From positions 1 to 51,019 of the forward strand of contig CALBXV010000413.1 of the NCBI GenBank assembly GCA_937890045.1: 51,019 bases of DNA, given 5' to 3'. This document shows positions 7,532-15,850 of this stretch, in pieces; positions within the stretch are counted from its first letter, which is position 1, and each line of letters starts with the position of its first letter. The stretch comes from an uncultured archaeon. GTDB taxonomy: Archaea; Thermoproteota; Nitrososphaeria; Nitrososphaerales; CALBXV01. Below the pieces are notes generated by a model. That model did not search any database and was not told where the DNA came from. It saw only the letters and a list, made by a program, of their open reading frames with translations. The position numbers and the translations under genes were made by a program.

Positions 7532-10467
7532 TATAAACCTCCTACACAATAATTCATTGCAATTCTCCATTGCACATCATTAGTCAAATCAAAATAACCA
7601 TCCCAACCCATACCAAGCATGTGCCTTTTAAGTGCAACACCCTCGAAGCTACCCATATGAGCAAATTCATAGACAGGTGTGTTCTTCATTTTCTTTACCC
7701 ATGCTTTGCCTTCTGCTTCTGTCATCCTAGCAAAGAAATTACCTTCAGGGTCTGGCCATCTGCCGCCTCTAGCTCTATTGAGAAATCCTCTATAAAATGA
7801 CCTTCTGTAAAATTCCATTTCTGTCGCACTAACCCCAGCATCAAATCCATATTTCCCCCAAGCATAACCACCCACATCTATGTTAGCATATGTGTTAATG
7901 CCTTTGAATCCAGACCTGCGATATAATTCTAATTGTCTGCGGAAAGTTTGTTTCATAAAACTCTTGTTTGTCAAGGAACGGTGTACCCAATATTCTCCAT
8001 GGTGAATAACATTGGAACCTTTTGGTACATTCCTAGCAATTTCAAACATCCTAGTGCCATTGTGGGCTCTTCCATTAATAAACATCCTTGCTGCACTTGG
8101 GCTGAATTGTACATCTATGGTTGCAACTGTTGCTGCTAAATCATCGCTGACAAATGTTCTTATCATTTGCTCTTTTGTATAGTAATTACCAAACATGTCT
8201 TTGCAACGATCGGCATTTTTTATATTGTTTTCCCAATTTGGATCGGCTTTGTTGCCCCAGCTGGATCGTGCTTTGCTTCTAGATACAGGATCTGAAATTT
8301 TCTTCTCAGCTCCAACTGTTTTTTTGTCAGCTTTTACTGGTAAAGTGAAACAGCGTTCGTTAATATCGCTTGGATAACTAGCATCACCCATATATCCAGG
8401 TGGCACATTGAATGCATTGCCCACCTTAACAACCTCGCCATCAACACCAGTGTGAGTATCTCTTACCAAGCCATCTCTCTGTGACACCCACATATGGTTT
8501 TCAACTCTATCCGATTGCTTCATACTTCTGAAACGTCCATAATTTGTACCGCTTACAACTTCAGTTCTGGCTATGCGTGCAGCACGGAATGCTGTCTGGC
8601 TTTTAAAATAACTCTCAATGCTAGAACCTAGTTGGTTCATGGTAAGATTCTCAGCCGCACCTCGTTTTAAAAGTTTATCGATGCGTTCTTTGGTGGTTTG
8701 ATTTACAATGGTTGCATATTCAGTTGTCCTTGTGCCTACATATTCAGCAACACGTGGGTCAGACAGAAAAAATTCACCATTAATACTTCTGGCAAATTCT
8801 TCTGCGGCCAGTGCAACAGCTTCCATGATATAAGGTTCGCCAAGTGCCTCAAATTCTTTAACCCAAGCATCGAAATCAAACACATCCCCCACATTCATAG
8901 CACTAGCCTTGTAAAAAGATTTCGTCCCAAAGTTTGCTATAATCTCTGCTTGTTGTTTTTTAAATAATTTTACTGTTGCCTTCTCAAATTTAGCACTAAC
9001 CCTCCGTTGGATCCGCAATAGTGCTCGGTGAATCTGTTGCTTTTCTATTTCAACTTCAGATTCCTTAGTGTGCTGGTTTGTTAAATTTATTTCTTTAGAT
9101 AATATTTCTATTTCGGACTTCTTTTCGATATCTTCTATGGCTTTGTCAATTTTATTTAGTTTGCCATCGATAGATTTTTCAGGTTCTTCAAAATTTGTAC
9201 CAATCTCACCGATAGGTAACATGGTAGAACCTACAAAGTGACCATCCATCATTTCATCTTCCACCCTATCCATCCCCAAAACATCTTCCCTAAAATCATT
9301 TGGACTTACAGCACCCATATTGAACCCAACTCTGTAACGATCGGCCATCTTTTCAATGTCAGGCTGCAAAGCAGAAATATTCCCAAGGTCAAATTCTATC
9401 CTTGGACCAGCATCTCCGATATTAGGCATAAACATCTCAGTAATTATTTGCTCAATTCTTTTGATTTTCGGTTTAAGGGTATCCCATAGCAATCTATATT
9501 GAACATCCGCATTCGCAATAACACTAGCCTCTTTAAACTGCATCAAAAACACAGGTGGTATGCCATAAACTTCGCTGACAGTATCTTTTGTCCACTGGCG
9601 TTGTTCCATGTACTGCATATCTCGTTGATTAAGTTGCATCTGCTGCCATTTTAGACCGTGAGTTAGAAACATAATCTTACCTTTTGAGTCTGCACCAACA
9701 TGTTCCTTTGAGATATACCCTCTTGTGCGTTCCCAGTCACCTTGACTCATATCCATATCTGTAGAAATTATACCAGATGGCTGAGCACCTCTTTCAAATA
9801 AACTTTTGGACGAGGTAACAGCATTCAATTCAAGTATGATATCTGATTCTGCTGCGGCAATTGGTGATAGTCCACGGATGTGATTAGTCGGATTGTAATA
9901 TTTCAGAAAGAACATATCCTCGGATTCTATCCTGATTGCTTTTCCAGATTTATTGAACAGATAATGGTCAATAACAAATTGATTGCTCGGTACAACCTCA
10001 ATCAAATCAGGTCTTATTGGATAAGCAGAGATAACTTTCCCTGCTCCATCACGATCCAGTAGCCAAAAAGCCTCTCCTGTAAGTTCTAAAAAACCAATCG
10101 TCTGTTCCCAGAAATCAAAATGAGTTTGCTGGTTGTTGTACGTCTTGAACAATTGGTATTCAGGGTTGTCTGTGACGTCTGTTTCCCCATCCATAATCCG
10201 TACTGGCAGCATCGAAATGTTATTAGCTATAACTTGTACAGCTCTGTAAATCGGTGCAGATATTGAGTAAAGTTTTTGAAAATCTTTGTTGTCAGAACTA
10301 GGTTTCCCGACCCCACCCCATGGTTCGTGAAGTAAGCTAGAGAATGGAGGGGCATCTTTGGTATCGAGTGTGGTAGAGGAGGTGTTCGGCAGGATGCTGC
10401 GGGTAAAGACCGAGGTAATGTCATTTGACTTGTGAATCCTACCTATGAAATCCCCAAAGATGCCCAT
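7531..10467 (-). CDS. Portal protein fused to MuF-like head domain and extra C-terminal domain
   Basis: A 978-residue protein. Residues 1-430 are an HK97-type portal: ISAPIYRAVQVIANNISMLP, GEAFWLLDR, and YGIPPVFLMQF are typical. A coiled linker follows (about 440-510). Residues about 515-740 match MuF/SPP1 gp7 minor head proteins: RIARTEVVSGTNYGRFRSM, WVSQRDGLVRDTHTGVDGE and the NERC block. Residues about 745-978 are an additional domain; TYANIDVGGYAWGKYGFDA resembles the pyrophosphate-loop end of GNAT-like folds, which is a weak inference. Separate portal and MuF genes are the norm, so the fusion is notable. It forms the DNA entry channel and may carry an ejected internal domain. Confidence 0.88.
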   Translation of the reverse strand: MGIFGDFIGRIHKSNDITSVFTRSILPNTSSTTLDTKDAPPFSSLLHEPWGGVGKPSSDNKDFQKLYSISAPIYRAVQVIANNISMLPVRIMDGETDVTDNPEYQLFKTYNNQQTHFDFWEQTIGFLELTGEAFWLLDRDGAGKVISAYPIRPDLIEVVPSNQFVIDHYLFNKSGKAIRIESEDMFFLKYYNPTNHIRGLSPIAAAESDIILELNAVTSSKSLFERGAQPSGIISTDMDMSQGDWERTRGYISKEHVGADSKGKIMFLTHGLKWQQMQLNQRDMQYMEQRQWTKDTVSEVYGIPPVFLMQFKEASVIANADVQYRLLWDTLKPKIKRIEQIITEMFMPNIGDAGPRIEFDLGNISALQPDIEKMADRYRVGFNMGAVSPNDFREDVLGMDRVEDEMMDGHFVGSTMLPIGEIGTNFEEPEKSIDGKLNKIDKAIEDIEKKSEIEILSKEINLTNQHTKESEVEIEKQQIHRALLRIQRRVSAKFEKATVKLFKKQQAEIIANFGTKSFYKASAMNVGDVFDFDAWVKEFEALGEPYIMEAVALAAEEFARSINGEFFLSDPRVAEYVGTRTTEYATIVNQTTKERIDKLLKRGAAENLTMNQLGSSIESYFKSQTAFRAARIARTEVVSGTNYGRFRSMKQSDRVENHMWVSQRDGLVRDTHTGVDGEVVKVGNAFNVPPGYMGDASYPSDINERCFTLPVKADKKTVGAEKKISDPVSRSKARSSWGNKADPNWENNIKNADRCKDMFGNYYTKEQMIRTFVSDDLAATVATIDVQFSPSAARMFINGRAHNGTRMFEIARNVPKGSNVIHHGEYWVHRSLTNKSFMKQTFRRQLELYRRSGFKGINTYANIDVGGYAWGKYGFDAGVSATEMEFYRRSFYRGFLNRARGGRWPDPEGNFFARMTEAEGKAWVKKMKNTPVYEFAHMGSFEGVALKRHMLGMGWDGYFDLTNDVQWRIAMNYCVGGL

Positions 10468-10468
10468 G

Positions 10469-10690
10469 TTAAAATCCTAGATTCTTTGTGACTAAAAAAG
10501 CACCAACTGTGCTAAATGTTAATATTGCAGTGGCTATAAAACCGACAAGAAATCCTACTCCATGCCAGTAGATAATTCTGGCTGGTATGCTAGATTTCGG
10601 TATTTCGGCATGTGGCGTCACTATGCAAAAGTAGATCGAAAAAAAGCCGAAAAAAAGGTAAAAAATGAAGAAAATTGCTATAATTATCAT
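10469..10690 (-). CDS. Small two-helix membrane protein
   Basis: A 73-residue protein whose ATG overlaps the terminase stop (ATGA). It has two predicted membrane segments, at residues 1-22 (IIIAIFFIFYLFFGFFSIYF) and about 46-66 (VGFLVGFIATAILTFSTVGAF), separated by a short basic loop. I recognise no family. Its place between terminase and portal is unusual for a membrane protein; a holin-like or superinfection role is possible but unsupported. Confidence 0.6.
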   Translation of the reverse strand: MIIIAIFFIFYLFFGFFSIYFCIVTPHAEIPKSSIPARIIYWHGVGFLVGFIATAILTFSTVGAFLVTKNLGF

Positions 10691-12201
10691 AAACTAAACA
10701 TCCTAACACCCTGTGATTTAAAGTATCCCCATATAGCCATGACTAATGCATCAGCTGAGTCAGGACTTCCTCCTCTGTTGCGTGATTTGTAAAGGTCTTT
10801 GGGTTCAATAAACCATACCAAAGGTTCTTTATTTTTGACTGACCAATTTTTTTTGCGAGTTGTGATTTCGTGAATTGTTTGTTCTGAGATATTGAGCTGA
10901 ATTTCTGGGAAGTGTTCAACCCTTTTCTCAATAACAAGGCTCGACCGATACCATGCTTCGCTAATAGCATTCATGAGTTGTACTTCAGGTCGTTCAGGTA
11001 TAGACCCTGCCTTCATCCCAGCCTTGAATGGACGCACCGTCAGGTCAGTAAGCCAAGCTGTCATCATGCTTGGTACATGACTGCCTTCTCCTACAGCATC
11101 AACTACTAGGTGGATGTCTGCTTCAGGTGTTTTTACGAAATCTTCATAAATAATTTCCTGGACTATGGCTAGGGAATCGCTGTGTTTAGCTTTCCACTTT
11201 TTTATTTCGTCATAGATGAGTGTTTCCTCGCTACCATACAATTTCCCAAGCACATTCAAGTCCGTACCTTCCCCAGCAACGTCCCAGCTGTACACTATTT
11301 TTTCAGGTTCAGGTTCTTTCAATTTAACCTTGGTTGCTTTTACTGTTGAGTTGTAACTAATCGCACATTCATCACTCTCATCAGCCCATTCCCCAAACAC
11401 CCTAGCCTTAACAATCGGTGAATCCTCGCCATATGTCTCAATTAATTCTTCAACCGCCCCAGGATCGGCCAATTCATTAAAATAATCTGGGTCTTTTAGA
11501 TATTCTTTACTTTCAAAAAGGTCATAATTGCTAATGGTGATAAGGTGGCCACGTTTATCCTGTTCCATCTTGAATACTTCACCCTCTCTAGTGGTGGGAT
11601 TATAGATAGCAAGTAGTCTAGCACCCTTGCTGAGCAGTGAACCTTCTATTGCTTTCCAAATAGCTGGGTGAGTGGTAATTGCTTCGTCAACTAGGAACAA
11701 AATATTCTCAGAATGGTGACCTTGGAACGCTGTGGCCTCGTCTGCTTCAATGCGAGGGTTGTAACCTATGGCGAACCAGTCTGGGTTGCCTCGTGGGTCT
11801 GGTTGAAAGTCGGTGAAATTTATGTTCGCATCATTAAACCGATAAGCAACCGACTTGTACATTTGTCTGATACGAGTCCATAACATAAACCTTACTGAAT
11901 CAAATGTTTTTGCTGTGCTTATGACCTTGGCTTTGGGTCTATAAACGTCTAACCACCAGAGTACGATGGCTGCCGCTGTCCAAGTTTTGCCTACATCGTT
12001 GGAACTTCTGACTAGAGTGATTTTGTTATCTCTGACTGATGTGATTATATCAACCTGCTTGCTCCAAGGTTTCCCAAACAACTTGAGATATTTATCAGGG
12101 TGCTCAATATAGCTTTTTAAATCCGCACGTGTGTTGAGTCCCTCTGCTATTTTGCCGAATATGTCAGTTGTCTTTTCAGGATTGACTAGGTTTAGTTCCA
12201 T
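10687..12201 (-). CDS. terL: Terminase large subunit
   Basis: A 504-residue packaging ATPase/nuclease. The Walker A-like loop is RSSNDVGKT at 65-73 and Walker B is ILFLVDEA at 167-174. The RNase H-like nuclease carries Asp in SWDVAGEGTD (D307), VVDAVGEG (D368) and SPDSADALVMA near the C-terminus. Length and motif order fit the family. It follows the small terminase after a short gap and precedes the portal. It pumps DNA into the prohead and cuts concatemers. Confidence 0.93.
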   Translation of the reverse strand: MELNLVNPEKTTDIFGKIAEGLNTRADLKSYIEHPDKYLKLFGKPWSKQVDIITSVRDNKITLVRSSNDVGKTWTAAAIVLWWLDVYRPKAKVISTAKTFDSVRFMLWTRIRQMYKSVAYRFNDANINFTDFQPDPRGNPDWFAIGYNPRIEADEATAFQGHHSENILFLVDEAITTHPAIWKAIEGSLLSKGARLLAIYNPTTREGEVFKMEQDKRGHLITISNYDLFESKEYLKDPDYFNELADPGAVEELIETYGEDSPIVKARVFGEWADESDECAISYNSTVKATKVKLKEPEPEKIVYSWDVAGEGTDLNVLGKLYGSEETLIYDEIKKWKAKHSDSLAIVQEIIYEDFVKTPEADIHLVVDAVGEGSHVPSMMTAWLTDLTVRPFKAGMKAGSIPERPEVQLMNAISEAWYRSSLVIEKRVEHFPEIQLNISEQTIHEITTRKKNWSVKNKEPLVWFIEPKDLYKSRNRGGSPDSADALVMAIWGYFKSQGVRMFSL

Positions 12202-12340
12202 TGCCTGTTTTTATTCTTAATTCTTCATCTTCAATTATAGATTTGGCTGTGGATACGATTTGTTCTATTGCTTCCCAGTCCATATTTTCTCTCATTTCCT
12301 TTAAAACTCTCACCAATGTTAATAATTTATCAGCCTCCAA
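12176..12340 (-). CDS. Possible small protein between terminase subunits
   Basis: An open frame of 54 codons from TTG at 12340 (or a shorter one from ATG at 12295 or 12283) ends inside the large terminase start. Part reads MDWEAIEQIVSTAKSIIEDE, an acidic amphipathic helix. The start is uncertain: a GGAGG lies across the TTG, and AAAGGA precedes the ATGs. The remaining gap up to the small terminase (12341-12429) is very AT-rich, with no gene and no clear hairpin. Confidence 0.4.
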   Translation of the reverse strand: MEADKLLTLVRVLKEMRENMDWEAIEQIVSTAKSIIEDEELRIKTGNGTKPSQS

Positions 12341-12429
12341 TTAAATTATTCTTCTTAATTAACTTAATTATCTTATAATATATATATTTTCTTTTAGAAA
12401 GAGGATTCCAAAGGAGAAAACCTTTTCTT

Positions 12430-12948
12430 TTAACCACTAGCATCTAAAATGTTGCTTTCTCTTAAATCGCTTGCAATCTTACCTAACACATCACCGTCTT
12501 GTACGTGCTTGCCAATAGTTAAGACTACATGATTTACAATCATTTCAATTGTTTCGTGGCGTACTGCCTTGATATCTGTTGGTTCTCCGCTTAACAACAA
12601 GTATAACCGCACCAGTCGGTCAAACTGGTACACGTCCTTGACCTGTAAATTGATTCTCTGGACTCCGTTTGTGTCTTCCTTGATTACTGACTTGATGCCG
12701 CCTCGCACTGCTTTCATTATCATGCTTTTGTCTTTGAGTGGATCGGCTCCTGCTACTTTTGCGATTTGTGTGTTTGTTCTTATTTCTCTCAATTCGCATC
12801 TTTCTACCCAGTAGTGATCCTTTGACCATTTTTCTGCTGTCTTTAATGAGACTCCCATACCTTCTGAGACTTTTTTGAGACTTCTTTTTACTCCAAGTGC
12901 ATAATACACTTCAAAGCCTTCGTCAATTCTTTCTATTTTAGCTGGCAT
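12430..12948 (-). CDS. terS: Terminase small subunit (putative)
   Basis: A 172-residue protein with an N-terminal helix-turn-helix region: FEVYYALGVKRSLKKVSEGM, then GVSLKTAEKWSKDHYW (about 12-52), as in DNA-binding domains of phage small terminases. The central and C-terminal helices would form the oligomerisation region. It lies directly upstream of the large terminase and directly downstream of a repeat-rich non-coding stretch, which could be its recognition site. The family call rests on context and the HTH, so it is less certain than for the large subunit. Confidence 0.75.
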   Translation of the reverse strand: MPAKIERIDEGFEVYYALGVKRSLKKVSEGMGVSLKTAEKWSKDHYWVERCELREIRTNTQIAKVAGADPLKDKSMIMKAVRGGIKSVIKEDTNGVQRINLQVKDVYQFDRLVRLYLLLSGEPTDIKAVRHETIEMIVNHVVLTIGKHVQDGDVLGKIASDLRESNILDASG

Positions 12949-13313
12949 GTTACCCTGGATTGTCCATTCTAGCCTACTAGCTTATATATGGCCATGCCAT
13001 CTAGTATTTTCAACACCCCTCCCCCACTCCATGTAGGTTTATTCATATGTGATGTGTATGTCATACGTGTCAACGCAATAGAACAATAGAACTTGATAGT
13101 ATTGAGGCAATTGAGGGTAATTGAGGGTGTCAACCACCTGTTGATAACTTGATTCACCCACTTGTAGCTAGGTTTATTCAAATGTCCCATATGTGTAGTA
13201 TGTGACATTGGGTGTCATCTATGTCATTCACTCCAAACCGACTCATATGAAGGAAATACCAGTTTTGGGATATGTGGGATATGTGTAGTTGGTTGTCATC
13301 TATGTCATCTATG
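12949..13313. repeat. Repeat-rich non-coding region, candidate packaging site or origin
   Basis: This is the longest gene-free stretch in the window. It holds several kinds of short direct repeats, given in plus-strand notation. They are TAGGTTTATTCA at 13034 and 13169; three tandem 10-base units of the type AATTGAGGGT across 13099-13128; CAATAGAA twice near 13076-13090; ATATGTGTAGT at 13190 and 13280; and TGTCATCTATGTCA at 13213 and twice overlapping from 13294. Two perfect TTGACA hexamers occur on the minus strand (13068-13073 and 13128-13133) without a convincing -10 box. The position just before the small terminase fits a pac/cos site; iteron-like repeats also fit an origin. Confidence 0.6.
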
Positions 13314-13649
13314 TCAATTCGGTAAGTTTCTCTCATTTTTATTGAGATGGAGGGTAAGATGAGCATCGTTGTTTGAGGGTTGATGGGTATCACCCACATT
13401 GGATGGAGTATGCTGACGCCACCTCCAACTATTAATTTTAAGCAAATACTGCCTCCCATTACTTTCACATTGCGAGAAGAAAGTAAACAAACCAAACAAA
13501 AACAGCCCAACTATAACTACAGGAAGAGCAATAATAATAGCCAGAGAGGTGTAAATAACGAGACAAATAAACGAGCCAAACGCAAATATCCCAGAAATGA
13601 AGGAAAAGAGCCTTAATACATTACTTCTTTGTTCTAGTAATTTCTTCAT
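13314..13649 (-). CDS. Small membrane protein
   Basis: A 111-residue frame whose first about 60 residues contain two hydrophobic segments (LFSFISGIFAFGSFICLVIY and IIIALPVVIVGLFLFGLF). The remaining residues are polar and low in complexity and run to the edge of the repeat region, so the true function probably resides in the membrane part. It overlaps the end of the preceding 53-residue gene (ATG at 13649). No family recognised. Confidence 0.5.
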   Translation of the reverse strand: MKKLLEQRSNVLRLFSFISGIFAFGSFICLVIYTSLAIIIALPVVIVGLFLFGLFTFFSQCESNGRQYLLKINSWRWRQHTPSNVGDTHQPSNNDAHLTLHLNKNERNLPN

Positions 13650-13782
13650 ATCTTTTGATAAGGGTTTCTAGTAGTTTTTGATAGCGTGTGGCTGATTTCT
13701 TTTCTCCTTTTTTACTTAGAGACTGTGTGTGTAACCTAACAGCAACAATAACATCTACTGCTTCATCATCGTTTAAATTCAT
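13621..13782 (-). CDS. Small basic helical protein
   Basis: A 53-residue frame starting MNLNDDEAVDVIVAVRLHTQ and ending in a lysine/arginine-rich helix (LLETLIKRYEEITRTKK). It overlaps the genes on both sides by a few bases, as is typical of this genome. The ribosome binding site is weak. No family recognised. Confidence 0.5.
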   Translation of the reverse strand: MNLNDDEAVDVIVAVRLHTQSLSKKGEKKSATRYQKLLETLIKRYEEITRTKK

Positions 13783-14077
13783 ACGCTCTTTTGTCAATTA
13801 GTTGCTTTAGTGTACCTGTTTCAAACTTAATGCTTTCTACACTTTTGTTAATAGTTTCTTCTGTATCTTTATCATATGGCAATAAAACAACCGACTCTTT
13901 AGTGTACTTCCTAATTGTTCCATCATAATGCTCAACTCTAACTAAGAATTTGCTAGAACCTAATATCTTGACGACCTTTAAAACATTAATGTCTTTTATG
14001 TACAATAATATTTGACTTCCTGCTAATGCTTTGTAGTTCTTTTTACGCTTTTTAACTAGTTGTGTGAATATTGACAT
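13766..14077 (-). CDS. Hypothetical protein, SH3-like beta pattern
   Basis: This 103-residue protein starts MSIFTQLVKKRKKNYKAL and has alternating beta strands (ILLYIKDINVLKVVKILGS, then KFLVRVEHYDGTIRKYTKES), reminiscent of a small SH3/KOW-like barrel, followed by a helical tail. It overlaps the end of the gamma-glutamylcyclotransferase gene by 26 bases in another frame. The function is unknown. Confidence 0.55.
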   Translation of the reverse strand: MSIFTQLVKKRKKNYKALAGSQILLYIKDINVLKVVKILGSSKFLVRVEHYDGTIRKYTKESVVLLPYDKDTEETINKSVESIKFETGTLKQLIDKRAYEFKR

Positions 14078-14516
14078 TTTCTCCTCTCATCTGTATAGCC
14101 TTTTCACCATTCCAGTTTCCTTCAGGAACAAGTGTAAACTTTTTACCATATTTTTCCATCATTAAATCACCAGCTTCGTAAATCCAACAATTTAAATGCA
14201 TCTTTCTATCGTCTAATTTCACTTTGATTTTGGAACGGTTGTAAAAACCACTTGAGATTCCTTCATAATTGTCTAGTGTCTTTAGCTTCTCTTTGCTTAC
14301 TGTGTGAATTTCTACAACGGTTTTATCTGTGCATTTTTTGTCTCGGATCCATGCTGGGTAATAAGTGTGTCCAGGAAATATTAGCTTTCCACCAGTGATT
14401 GTTCCTGGTATTCCTGTGCCATCCCGCAATGTACCATAAACAGCTACATATGTATTTCCTGTTTTCATGGGTTCAATATTAATAAATTTTCTTAAACTTT
14501 TTTCTCTTTTTTTCAT
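14052..14516 (-). CDS. Gamma-glutamylcyclotransferase-like protein (GGCT/AIG2 fold)
   Basis: I chose the ATG at 14516, which has GGAAGGGAT upstream, over an upstream TTG. The 154-residue product has the family's opening loop VAVYGTLRDG (near 25-34), a VVEIHTV strand carrying the candidate catalytic Glu, LKTLDNYEG, and the FYNRSKIKV strand. These enzymes cyclise gamma-glutamyl groups to 5-oxoproline and release the amine. An amidoligase and a class II glutaminase are encoded upstream in the same operon, so it probably edits or removes gamma-glutamyl-type amides made by them. Confidence 0.8.
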   Translation of the reverse strand: MKKREKSLRKFINIEPMKTGNTYVAVYGTLRDGTGIPGTITGGKLIFPGHTYYPAWIRDKKCTDKTVVEIHTVSKEKLKTLDNYEGISSGFYNRSKIKVKLDDRKMHLNCWIYEAGDLMMEKYGKKFTLVPEGNWNGEKAIQMRGENVNIHTTS

Positions 14517-14631
14517 TTTTATATCCCTTCCACTCAAACCATGCTATCCAACATAGCACAAAAAGCATGATAAAGTGCATTATTCTTAGATTCCCAAAAG
14601 GTTGGTAATTCAGTAAATCGATCCATGTCAT
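14479..14631 (-). CDS. Small single-pass membrane protein
   Basis: A 50-residue frame with a strong AAGGAGTG ribosome binding site before the ATG. One hydrophobic segment (MHFIMLFVLCWIAWF, residues 18-32) is followed by a lysine-rich tail that overlaps the start of the cyclotransferase gene in another frame. The layout (short N-terminus, one membrane helix, basic tail) suggests a type II-like membrane peptide. No family recognised. Confidence 0.55.
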   Translation of the reverse strand: MTWIDLLNYQPFGNLRIMHFIMLFVLCWIAWFEWKGYKNEKKRKKFKKIY

Positions 14632-14714
14632 GATTTCACTCCTTTTTTGTTAATTAACAATTTTTCATAAAAAAGCCAAAAAAACGGACTCAACAAATAC
14701 ACATTAAATCCCAT
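14628..14714 (-). CDS. Possible 28-residue hydrophobic peptide
   Basis: An ATG frame reading MGFNVYLLSPFFWLFYEKLL then INKKGVKS, ending in TGA that overlaps the next ATG (ATGA). It has no ribosome binding site, and an in-frame TTG upstream would add about 13 residues. The coupled stop/start and membrane-like composition make it plausible, but it may be chance. Confidence 0.3.
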   Translation of the reverse strand: MGFNVYLLSPFFWLFYEKLLINKKGVKS

Positions 14715-14745
14715 TAAATGATTTTTTAGTAGTAATGTATGCTTA

Positions 14746-14958
14746 TTATTCAATGGAATTTCCACGAATCTCATTTATGTCAACAGGCGGCAATGGCAAC
14801 CCTTTAACTCTAAACCTTAAATGCTCAATATGCATCTCGGCTTTATCCATATGTTCAATCAATTTCAGAACATCGCTTTTCAAGTCCCTAATAACTTCAG
14901 CCTGAAAATGAGCCATATCTTCTATGCCAAGCCACCTTCTAATTAATTTCCTTATCAT
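14746..14958 (-). CDS. Small coiled-coil protein
   Basis: A 70-residue protein with a basic N-terminus (MIRKLIRRWLGIED) followed by a long helix with heptad spacing (VIRDLKSDVLKLIEHMDKAE) and a Pro-rich end (GLPLPPVDINEIRG). It overlaps the upstream gene by 20 bases. Function unknown. Confidence 0.5.
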   Translation of the reverse strand: MIRKLIRRWLGIEDMAHFQAEVIRDLKSDVLKLIEHMDKAEMHIEHLRFRVKGLPLPPVDINEIRGNSIE

Positions 14959-15151
14959 TATCCCTCCTAGATTTTACTTTATAATCAACCCAAACCATGT
15001 TGCTAGTAAACCACCACCAACCATTACCATTCTTTTTGAATAATTTCCCTCTATCTTTCTTCCATTCTTTATCATGTGGAGCATCCTTTTTGTATTTCCA
15101 TCCTTTTGCCTTCCACTCTTTCCAATCTTTGCTCCTGGTGGGTTTTGTCAT
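14939..15151 (-). CDS. Small Trp/Lys-rich protein
   Basis: A 70-residue protein dominated by Lys and Trp (SKDWKEWKAKGWKYKKDAPH, then GNGWWWFTSNMVWVDYKV). The Trp-rich strand pair could be a small beta domain. The start immediately follows the stop of the coiled-coil gene upstream. No family recognised. Confidence 0.5.
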   Translation of the reverse strand: MTKPTRSKDWKEWKAKGWKYKKDAPHDKEWKKDRGKLFKKNGNGWWWFTSNMVWVDYKVKSRRDNDKEIN

Positions 15152-15152
15152 T

Positions 15153-15407
15153 TTATTTTTTAAACCATTTCACAATTCGGCTCGTTAGTTTGCTTTCTTC
15201 CTTTGCTTTTTGCTCTTGGATTTCAGCTTCCTGCTTTTTGAGCATTTTGTTTTGCTCTTTTATTACCTTTTCAGCATCAGTGACTAATCCGTGCATCTCG
15301 CTTAACTTGCGAGCTCTTATTTTCATCTTTTCCCGACGTTTCCTCTGCTGGTTGACAGTTAATCGCTTGGCTAGTTTTTTTTGTTTGCTTTTTGGTTGTG
15401 GTTTCAT
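15153..15407 (-). CDS. Small, highly basic coiled-coil protein
   Basis: An 84-residue protein with a strongly basic first third (KPQPKSKQKKLAKRLTVNQQ) and then a Lys/Glu-rich helix with heptads (AEKVIKEQNKMLKKQEAEIQ). It may bind nucleic acid, but nothing specific is visible. It lies three bases after its upstream neighbour. Confidence 0.5.
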   Translation of the reverse strand: MKPQPKSKQKKLAKRLTVNQQRKRREKMKIRARKLSEMHGLVTDAEKVIKEQNKMLKKQEAEIQEQKAKEESKLTSRIVKWFKK

Positions 15408-15409
15408 TG

Positions 15410-15757
15410 TTACTCCATGTTTAAATGAATTTCTTCATTCCATTTTTTAATTATACTTATCATTTTGTTAATTTGGTCTTTTAAATATTTCCTTTCCTCA
15501 TCCGTCATGTTATCAGACGCTCTAAAATTAGTCAGCTCTTTTAAATGGCCAACACTATTGTGAATTTCCTCCATCAGCTTTCTGCTGTCATCACTTGTAA
15601 ACCATTTATTTGTTATAATCTTATAAGCAGTTGTTTTATTAATGTCATGGATTATACCATTCTCACTAACTATGTCACACCACCAAGTTATTAAGCCAAG
15701 CAAATTATTCTCGGCTTCATTTTTACTATCGATTGTGTATATTACAACTTTGAACAT
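15410..15757 (-). CDS. Hypothetical protein
   Basis: Start placed at the ATG at 15757 with AAAGGTG upstream; a longer frame from 15820 has no ribosome binding site. The 115-residue product starts MFKVVIYTIDSKNEAENNLL and is mainly helical and charged. I recognise no domain. Confidence 0.5.
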   Translation of the reverse strand: MFKVVIYTIDSKNEAENNLLGLITWWCDIVSENGIIHDINKTTAYKIITNKWFTSDDSRKLMEEIHNSVGHLKELTNFRASDNMTDEERKYLKDQINKMISIIKKWNEEIHLNME

Positions 15758-15850
15758 ATTTTCACCTTTTTGCTGAAATTCGGATTGTGTAAAGGTGGTT
15801 GTAATGCCATATCTCAACAACCACCATACCTATCGTCACATGTTTTTTCA

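Noticed and set aside
13068..13133. Perfect TTGACA hexamers on the minus strand as promoters for the small terminase
   Set aside because: At 16-18 bases downstream the sequences are ACATAT/CATATG and TTGCCT, too poor for a confident -10 box; they may be part of the repeats.
12969..13510. Two minus-strand frames (12969-13208 and 13178-13510) within the repeat region
   Set aside because: They consist mostly of translated short repeats, have no good ribosome binding site, and the second overlaps the better-supported membrane protein at 13314-13649.
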